64,000 nt of DNA from Bacteroidales bacterium. GTDB lineage: Bacteria; Bacteroidota; Bacteroidia; Bacteroidales; VadinHA17. Each line of letters opens with the position of its first letter. The first letter of the stretch is position 1. Below the pieces are notes generated by a model. It was not told where the DNA came from. It did not search any database and saw nothing but the letters and a program-made list of their open reading frames with translations. Positions 58,089-64,000 of the stretch are shown here, piece by piece. The position numbers were made by a program, and so were the translations under genes. The DNA lies in NCBI GenBank assembly GCA_029932855.1, contig JAOZPG010000001.1:147404-211403 (forward strand), in the 5' to 3' direction.

Positions 58089-59765
58089 ATGAAAAAAATA
58101 ATATTTATACTGACCGTCCTTTTAGTTTTCACTTCATGTGAAGATTTCCTGGACATTCAGCCTGAAACAAAATTCACTGATGATAACTTTTGGACCAGTG
58201 AGGGGAATCTAAGATCGTTCTCTTTTGGTTTATACGGAGTATTCTATGGTTATGGTGACGGAGGTTTCTTTGGAGGAGATCATTTCTTTTCTACCCTTTC
58301 AGATGATGTGATGAGTCTTGATGAGAGGTCGGAATTTGATTTTCCAAATGTTGTTCCCGCCACTGCATCAGGGACCGATTGGTACTGGGGATATATCCGT
58401 AAAGCAAATGTTCTTATTGAGGGTGCTAAAAAAGCATCCGTTACTACCAGCATACAAGAAAAGTATATAGGTGTCGGACGATTGTTCAGAGCCATATACT
58501 ACTGGGAAAAAGTAAGGTTATACGGAGATGTTCCTTATTATAATGAGCCGATTGAAAGTACCGATACAGACGCCCTGTATAAAGCAAGGGATTCACGTAT
58601 TGTTGTAGTAGACAGTATCGTGGCTGATCTGGATTATGCTATTGCTCATCTCCCGGATGTAAATAATACCGTTGAGGTGAACATGTATACTGCTTTAGCA
58701 CTGAAATCCAGGATTTGCCTTGCGGCAGGTACGACATTTAAATATCATAATGTTGATGCCGGAAAGGCAACCGAGTTATTGCAGGCTTCTTATGATGCTT
58801 CAAAGGCTTTAATGGATGCCGGTGTATTCAGTCTGCACGATAACTATACTGAGCTCTTTGCAAGTGAAGATCTGACAGGTAATTCCGAAGCCATACTCGT
58901 GAAGCAATATAACGAGAATATGAGACACTCTATTCACAGTTTTATTTTTCATGAGCCTTTTTTCGGGTTTACTCTTGATTTTCTAAATTCATTTCTGATG
59001 ACTGATGGAACACCAATATATTCAGCACCCGGTGTCCCTCATGCAGGTTATACAGAATGGGTTTTCTCAACCCCGGATTCTATTTATACAGCTTATACTT
59101 CTTATGATGTTACTGTTGATATAACAGCAAACAGGGACAGAAGGATACCTGCTATTATTGATACAACCAGGCTTATATTCCTGTTTAACAAAGGTATTCC
59201 TATGTATTCTCCATCAAAGTATGCTACATATAAGCTTATTAAGGAGCAGCCTACACAGGGAGTACAGGCTACGACAGATGCTCCTGTTATCAGGCTGGGT
59301 GAGATACTTCTTAACTATGCTGAGGCTGCATTTGAGCTGGGAACTATATCCCAGGGAGATCTTGACAATACAATTAACCTCATAAGGGCAAGGGCAGGTG
59401 TAGCTCCTTTACTTATGGGTGTTGCTGATGCTTATGACAAAGATGCCGATGTGGATGCCCTCTTATGGGAGATAAGAAGGGAAAGAAGAATTGAGCTTGC
59501 ACTTGAGCCCTTCAGGAAATGGGATCTTATAAGGTGGCATAAAGCTGATAAATTGAATGAAGATAATGTTTTCGTTGGTGTAAAAGATGATCCAAATAAT
59601 AAGTATGAATCTACTATTGAGATTTTACGCAATGCAAATGGTTATCTTTATTCAACGGCTCCTACAGACAGAAGAGAGTTGTTTGAAGATAAAAAATATC
59701 TTTATCCAATACCGGCCGATCAGTTAACTTTGAATCCAAACCTGGTTCAAAACCCGGGATGGTAA
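58089..59765 (+). CDS. SusD-like surface glycan-binding lipoprotein
   Basis: A 558-residue lipoprotein partner of SusC. Lipobox LVFTSC (Cys near 17) followed by EDFLDIQP, then TPR-like helices (DDNFWTSEGNLRSF, GVGRLFRAIYYWEKVRLYGDVPYY) and the closing motif IRRERRIELALEPFRKWDLIRW typical of RagB/SusD. It caps the SusC barrel and binds oligosaccharides. A strong terminator follows, so later enzymes need their own promoter or read-through. Confidence 0.95.
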   Translation: MKKIIFILTVLLVFTSCEDFLDIQPETKFTDDNFWTSEGNLRSFSFGLYGVFYGYGDGGFFGGDHFFSTLSDDVMSLDERSEFDFPNVVPATASGTDWYWGYIRKANVLIEGAKKASVTTSIQEKYIGVGRLFRAIYYWEKVRLYGDVPYYNEPIESTDTDALYKARDSRIVVVDSIVADLDYAIAHLPDVNNTVEVNMYTALALKSRICLAAGTTFKYHNVDAGKATELLQASYDASKALMDAGVFSLHDNYTELFASEDLTGNSEAILVKQYNENMRHSIHSFIFHEPFFGFTLDFLNSFLMTDGTPIYSAPGVPHAGYTEWVFSTPDSIYTAYTSYDVTVDITANRDRRIPAIIDTTRLIFLFNKGIPMYSPSKYATYKLIKEQPTQGVQATTDAPVIRLGEILLNYAEAAFELGTISQGDLDNTINLIRARAGVAPLLMGVADAYDKDADVDALLWEIRRERRIELALEPFRKWDLIRWHKADKLNEDNVFVGVKDDPNNKYESTIEILRNANGYLYSTAPTDRRELFEDKKYLYPIPADQLTLNPNLVQNPGW

Positions 59766-59777
59766 AAGATGAATAAC

Positions 59778-59813
59778 AAAAAAAGAGGTTGCTACAACAA
59801 CCTCTTTTTTTTT
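59778..59813 (+). terminator. Rho-independent terminator after the SusCD pair
   Basis: Stem AGAGGTTG/CAACCTCT (flanked by an A run and a T run), loop CTACAA, T run at 59805-59813. It separates SusCD from the downstream enzymes. Confidence 0.9.
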
Positions 59814-59845
59814 CTTTAATTTACACTTTAGAATAAAGTATAGAA

Positions 59846-60679
59846 ATGAAAAAGAAATACAATTGGAAAATCATTCTGGTTGTAATCTCAATTATAATCA
59901 CTGCTTGTGGTAATAATGAAAAATTGAGTGATCAGGTAGAAGAAGCCGGGGAGGAATCAATATATTCTCTTCAGATCACAATTGACTCCCTGTTTAATAG
60001 TGCTCAGAGCATATATAAGCTGGCATTGCCTAAAAGCTCAAATGGCAGTTATACGATTAAGCTGGCTTATAATGAAGATAGCTTAATAATAACAAGCCGT
60101 TTTGCCGCAGGTAGTAATGCTATTGCTGCTATTAACGGAGGTTTTTTCAATATGGCTGAAGGAGGGAGCGCCACTTATCTTGAAATCTCTGATTCTGTTA
60201 TTGCAAGAACCAGGGATGCAGAATTAGAATATGGTATAGCAGATACCGTGATTAATGCTACCCTGATTCTTAACAGTGATGGTGATCTTAAGATTGAGCC
60301 TGCAAATTCTGAGAAATATTACGAGGATTCAGAGGGAGAAGACTTTGTATTGATATCGGGACCATTACTGATCAGTAATTCTGAATTTCAGAAGTTGCCT
60401 GATTATTCCTTTTCAAGAAACCGGCATCCCAGGACCTGTGTGGGGATTACAAATGACTCAATATTTCTTGTTGCCGTTGACGGAAGATCGGAAGTGGCCA
60501 TGGGTATGAGCCTTTATGAATTACAAAAGTATATGTATGATCTTGGCTGTACAGCTGCAATAAACTTGGATGGAGGAGGCTCAACAACAATGTGGACAAA
60601 AGACAAAGGGGTGATAAATAATCCCAGCGACAAAAATGGTGAACGGCCCGTAGCCAATGCTTTGTTAATACTTGAATAA
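59846..60679 (+). CDS. Phosphodiester glycosidase (NAGPA domain) lipoprotein
   Basis: A 277-residue lipoprotein (lipobox IITAC, Cys near 21) whose body is the NAGPA/DUF2233 fold: INGGFFN with the catalytic Asn/Gly block near 90, RHPRTCVGI, LVAVDGRSEVAMGMSLYELQ and INLDGGGSTTMW near 245. Family members uncover GlcNAc-1-phosphodiesters or cleave phosphodiester-linked sugars. It is placed after the SusCD pair and 50 nt before a TIM-barrel glycosidase, so it probably acts on the glycan taken up by this locus. Confidence 0.87.
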   Translation: MKKKYNWKIILVVISIIITACGNNEKLSDQVEEAGEESIYSLQITIDSLFNSAQSIYKLALPKSSNGSYTIKLAYNEDSLIITSRFAAGSNAIAAINGGFFNMAEGGSATYLEISDSVIARTRDAELEYGIADTVINATLILNSDGDLKIEPANSEKYYEDSEGEDFVLISGPLLISNSEFQKLPDYSFSRNRHPRTCVGITNDSIFLVAVDGRSEVAMGMSLYELQKYMYDLGCTAAINLDGGGSTTMWTKDKGVINNPSDKNGERPVANALLILE

Positions 60680-60729
60680 TAATTTTTACCTGCCAGGGTT
60701 TTAATAAAAAACAATAAATCAATAAAAAA

Positions 60730-63036
60730 ATGCATGATTTTAAAAACAGGATTTCCATTTTTGCAGTGTTGATCTTTTTTATGATCAGTCTTTCATGCTG
60801 CAATAATAATGAGGCTGATAAGACAATCACTATTGACAACGGAAGGATAGAAATGGGATTTAGCCCCGGGACAGGATCATTACTTTTTTTCCGCGATCTT
60901 CAGGATTCACAGGAACTGCTGGATACCAATATTATTCCCGCTTCCTTGTGGGAATTTGATATTATTAGTCCTTCCGGGACCGAGAAGATAGATATGGGTG
61001 CTGCCGGGGATTTCAGTTATTCAAAGAAGGGACACAATACTCTTGTTATGGAATGGAGTGCTTTTTCTTTAGCCCGGAATAAAGATCTTAAAATTGTGGC
61101 AACAGTTGGTCTTAAGGAAGACAAGGCTATGTCATATTGGAGTATATCCATGGAAGGCACTAAAGGAATGGAGATAAGCCAGCTTGCCTTCCCTATAATA
61201 AACGGAATTAAGGATATTGGTAATGAGGAAATGGCAGTTCCTTTCTGGCTGGGACAGCTCTTTCATAATCCCAGGGAAACTTTAATGGATATGCAGACTG
61301 AGTCCCTTTCACAATCTGTTGGGAAACAGGCAAGCTATAAGTTCGATTACCCTGGGCCGCTTTCACTACAGTTAGTGGCATTGTATGATCCCGATACATA
61401 CGGGCTGTATCTCTCGTGTAATGATACTGCAGCTTATACAAAAAGCTTTTTATTTGCATTAGACGAAAAACAAAACTTAACATATAAACTTATTAATTAT
61501 CCTGCTATTGATGCTGCTTCAGACACATATGCTCCTGCCTATGAGGCCATAATTGGTTCTTTTAAGGGTGATTGGATGACTGCTGCATCTATTTACAGGG
61601 ATTGGGGTGAGAACCAGTCGTGGTGTAAAAACAGCAGGCTTGCCAATGACAAAGTGCAACCCTGGCTTAAGGAAACAGGATTGTGGGTATGGAACAGGGG
61701 GAAGTCGGAAAAAGTATTGTCTCCGGCGATTGACCTGAAAAACAGGGCAGGTCTTCCGGTCAGTGTCTTCTGGCACTGGTGGCATAACTGTTCTTATGAT
61801 GATGGATTCCCGGAATATGTTCCTCCGAGGGAAGGGAAGGAATCATTTGTTGCTGCAATGAAAAAAGCCAATGAAAATGATGTAAGAGCAATAGTATATA
61901 TGAATGCCTTCCAGTGGGGAACGGAGACAAAGAGCTTTACTGAGGAGAATGCTGTTTTATATACGGTAAAAGATATAAACGGGAACTCTCGTTCTCATGT
62001 TTATAACATATTTACGGGTAAGTCGCTTACCAATATGTGTATGGGGACAGACTTCTGGAAGAATAAATACGCCTCTTTATCTGACAGTGTGGTGAATACC
62101 TATCATACAAACGGTGTATATATGGACCAGGCCTGTATGAGTCGCAGGTGTTATGATAAGACACACGGACATACAATAGGGGGTGGTAATTACTGGCTCA
62201 CTAATTATGCTAAGCTTACAGAAATGATGAGGAAAAAAACTGCAACTAAAAATATTATAATTGCAGGGGAAGGTGTAGGCGAAGCATGGCTTCCATACCT
62301 TGATGCTATGCTTACTTTAAGAGTAAGTATGGAAAGATTTGCCGGAGTGGGAAGCAGGGAACCTATACCTTTTTTCCCAATGGTTTATCATAAGTATGCT
62401 ATTATGTATGGCAATTATTCTTCCTTGCTTGTTCCTCCCTATGATGAATTGTGGCCCGAAGAATATGCTCCAAAAGATCCTGAAGCCTTGCTGAGTGAGG
62501 ACTATAATAAACAGTACTTAATGGAGCAGGCACGAACTTTTGTCTGGGGTACGCAGCCAACCCTGGCGAATTACAGGAGCTTCCTTGCAACAGAAAGAAA
62601 AGACGAGATTGACTACCTGATAGAATTGGCAAAGGTCAGGCACAAGGGATTAAAATATCTGATGTATGGCGAGATGATGCCTTCACCGGAAATAGATATT
62701 CCAGGCGAGGAAATAGATATATCTCGTTTGTCAATTTACGCAGGGAAAACAGGGAACAGTGTAACCCGGTTCAGGAAGAAGGTTCCTATTGTTTTTACAA
62801 CTACGTGGAGGTCTGATGACAGGCAGCTAGGAATAGCTATGGCAAGCATATCAGATGATTCATGTCCTGTAAAATTCAGTATTAATACTGCTGATTATGA
62901 TCTTCCTGAGGAAGGGAAGATTTATATAATTGATATCAGGGGGAGAAAAGTTCTGTCTGATTATTCCGGCGGGCAAATTGATATTGATTTTACGCTGCCG
63001 TCAAGGGGATTATGCATAGTTGAAGTAGCTCCTTAG
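60730..63036 (+). CDS. Glycosidase-like TIM-barrel lipoprotein of the DUF6259 type
   Basis: A 768-residue lipoprotein (lipobox SLSC, Cys near 23). An N-terminal beta-sandwich (about 30-300) precedes a barrel with TGLWVWNRGK, VSVFWHWWHNCSYDDGFPEY, AIVYMNAFQWG, GVYMDQACMSRRCYD (Asp as candidate nucleophile) and NIIIAGEGVGEAW (Glu as candidate acid), then a C-terminal beta domain. The arrangement resembles GH36/GH101-like clans and matches proteins labelled DUF6259; the family and specificity are not established. It is last in the locus, followed by a strong terminator. Confidence 0.75.
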   Translation: MHDFKNRISIFAVLIFFMISLSCCNNNEADKTITIDNGRIEMGFSPGTGSLLFFRDLQDSQELLDTNIIPASLWEFDIISPSGTEKIDMGAAGDFSYSKKGHNTLVMEWSAFSLARNKDLKIVATVGLKEDKAMSYWSISMEGTKGMEISQLAFPIINGIKDIGNEEMAVPFWLGQLFHNPRETLMDMQTESLSQSVGKQASYKFDYPGPLSLQLVALYDPDTYGLYLSCNDTAAYTKSFLFALDEKQNLTYKLINYPAIDAASDTYAPAYEAIIGSFKGDWMTAASIYRDWGENQSWCKNSRLANDKVQPWLKETGLWVWNRGKSEKVLSPAIDLKNRAGLPVSVFWHWWHNCSYDDGFPEYVPPREGKESFVAAMKKANENDVRAIVYMNAFQWGTETKSFTEENAVLYTVKDINGNSRSHVYNIFTGKSLTNMCMGTDFWKNKYASLSDSVVNTYHTNGVYMDQACMSRRCYDKTHGHTIGGGNYWLTNYAKLTEMMRKKTATKNIIIAGEGVGEAWLPYLDAMLTLRVSMERFAGVGSREPIPFFPMVYHKYAIMYGNYSSLLVPPYDELWPEEYAPKDPEALLSEDYNKQYLMEQARTFVWGTQPTLANYRSFLATERKDEIDYLIELAKVRHKGLKYLMYGEMMPSPEIDIPGEEIDISRLSIYAGKTGNSVTRFRKKVPIVFTTTWRSDDRQLGIAMASISDDSCPVKFSINTADYDLPEEGKIYIIDIRGRKVLSDYSGGQIDIDFTLPSRGLCIVEVAP

Positions 63037-63062
63037 CAAAGCAGATTAAATATTATTATGGC

Positions 63063-63094
63063 TAAAGTCCCGGTATCAGCCGGGACTTTATTTT
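63063..63094. terminator. Bidirectional rho-independent terminator
   Basis: A perfect 11-bp stem TAAAGTCCCGG/CCGGGACTTTA with a 6-nt loop and T runs on both strands. It ends the glycosidase gene from the left, and its right arm contains the stop codon of the convergent Nudix-like gene. Confidence 0.9.
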
Positions 63095-63822
63095 AATATT
63101 TTATCAATATACAGACGTGAATAACGGAATGCATCGAGAGTGCCCGCATTGTAATTATGAACCTCATCTGCTGTTAGACAAAGGAGTTTGTCAAACTCTC
63201 CTTCTTTGTAGAGGTTGTTAATCTTATTACTGTCAATATCAAGCAGGAGAATATAAAGAAACTCATACTTGGCATTAAACTGGTTAATTGAAAATAAATA
63301 CAAGTTCTTTTCAATTACCTGTATCATTGTTTCTTCCTCAATCTCTTTGATCATAAATTTTGTAAGATCTTTTACAGAGTTTATTTCCATTTCGTCTTGA
63401 TTGGCTGTCCCTCCAATCAATCCAATATGACCACTATCTAAGATTGTTGAGTTATTGCGAATGCCGAATACAAATTTATTATCTGTGGTTACAGTTATAC
63501 AATCGAGGGTTATATATTTCGGGAGATAAGATATTCCGTATTCTTTAATAATATTAGATCTTCCTTTCTTAATCCTGAATACTATGTCTTTATATTCACA
63601 AGTACTAAATACAAAGTATAATTTCTCCTCATCAGGCTGTAGCATTTCTTCTATAGTGTAAACAGTGCCGTTCCATATGCTTTTACCGGATTTATTTGCT
63701 TTTTCAAATTCTTGTTTCCATATGGTTTCTCTCTCTTCAAGGTATTTCCCGGACAGGGATGCAGGAGCCCGAAACCGGATCACGGCATTTTTCAGCTCTT
63801 TATCAGTAAGGTAGGAAATCAT
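63088..63822 (-). CDS. Nudix-like protein with divergent Nudix box
   Basis: A 244-residue protein. Residues 142-175 contain GLIGGTANQDE...FMIKEIEEETMI, which fits the Nudix helix-loop-helix (REUxEExGU written as KEIEEET) but with extra residues between the first Gly and the acidic helix and Thr in place of the final Gly. The preceding part (DCITVTTDNKFVFGIRNNS) is the usual Nudix beta sheet. The substrate is unknown; the longer loop suggests a sugar-nucleotide or NADH-like substrate. It is downstream of lspA on the minus strand with 58 nt between them. Confidence 0.6.
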   Translation of the reverse strand: MISYLTDKELKNAVIRFRAPASLSGKYLEERETIWKQEFEKANKSGKSIWNGTVYTIEEMLQPDEEKLYFVFSTCEYKDIVFRIKKGRSNIIKEYGISYLPKYITLDCITVTTDNKFVFGIRNNSTILDSGHIGLIGGTANQDEMEINSVKDLTKFMIKEIEEETMIQVIEKNLYLFSINQFNAKYEFLYILLLDIDSNKINNLYKEGEFDKLLCLTADEVHNYNAGTLDAFRYSRLYIDKILK

Positions 63823-63880
63823 GATTTTATTTATTTCCCTGTTGTTTTCAATGCTGCCAGGAAAGCAGGATCAGAACCTG

Positions 63881-64000
63881 TTATAATTTATAGAAACGTT
63901 TCTGAAAAATAAGTATTGATGCTACGCCAAGACTTATTGATGTGTCGGCAAGGTTAAAAACAGGCCGGAAGAAGATAAAATTATCTCCTCCAATCCAGGG
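63881..64000 (-). CDS. lspA: Lipoprotein signal peptidase (3' end, cut by the window edge)
   Basis: The last 39 codons of a frame that enters from beyond the right edge. It contains FRPVFNLADTSISLGVASIL, where NLAD.S is the conserved C-terminal box of type II signal peptidases with the second catalytic Asp. A membrane segment and a basic tail QKRFYKL-stop follow. The enzyme cleaves prolipoproteins in the inner membrane; many lipoproteins of this window would be its substrates. Confidence 0.88.
   Translation of the reverse strand, partial: PWIGGDNFIFFRPVFNLADTSISLGVASILIFQKRFYKL

Overview
The window looks like a chromosomal segment of a free-living member of the Bacteroidota, probably from the Bacteroidales/Marinilabiliales side. 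The signs are AT-rich DNA, SusC/SusD and FecI/FecR/TonB systems, a DUF4974-type FecR, a GH97 enzyme, a large plant-type IspG, many lipoproteins, and promoters of the Bacteroidota form TTTG-N19/20-TAnnTTTG. I see no phage, insertion sequence, CRISPR array or clear foreign island.

Layout. 1-9.2 kb: an ABCG-like transporter, tRNA-Val(GAC), a minus-strand group (prenyl/phospholipid-type methyltransferase, OsmC, class I methyltransferase), aspartate-semialdehyde dehydrogenase with an outer-membrane protein, and a single-domain homocysteine S-methyltransferase. 9.4-18.6 kb: HlyIII protein, SGNH esterase lipoprotein, acyl-CoA ligase, GNAT-like protein, two CrtI/retinol-saturase-like oxidoreductases and a BaiN-type flavoprotein. 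18.7-23.7 kb: a cell-surface signalling unit (ECF sigma, FecR, TonB-dependent receptor with STN domain) and a lipoprotein. A shared 35-nt promoter-like element lies before the sigma gene and before the lipoprotein gene. 23.7-29.1 kb: tRNA(CAT), DUF2490, mtnP, mtnA, a HAD phosphatase and ispG. 29.1-41.0 kb: a transglutaminase lipoprotein, a 1541-residue sensor phosphatase, cysS, GH97 and a six-hairpin-like glycosidase.

41.0-51.0 kb is the best understood part. A strong promoter, a SAM-I riboswitch and a structured leader holding a possible Met-rich leader peptide precede aspartokinase, metY, metX, hom, metH and metF. With the asd gene at 7-8 kb these encode the route from aspartate to methionine. 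rnr follows 15 nt later and may be co-transcribed. mtnP/mtnA (methylthioadenosine salvage) and the extra homocysteine methyltransferase make the window rich in methionine and SAM chemistry.

53.4-63.0 kb: a TetR regulator, a DUF2147 protein and a polysaccharide-utilisation-like locus (SusC, SusD, phosphodiester glycosidase, TIM-barrel glycosidase of the DUF6259 type), closed by a strong terminator. The window ends with a Nudix-like gene and the 3' end of lspA, both on the minus strand.

Non-coding stretches without a call (8083-8347, 9239-9443, 36847-36961, 54534-54718) are all below 300 bp and I recognise nothing firm in them. The only larger gap, 40964-41413, holds the methionine promoter, riboswitch and leader.
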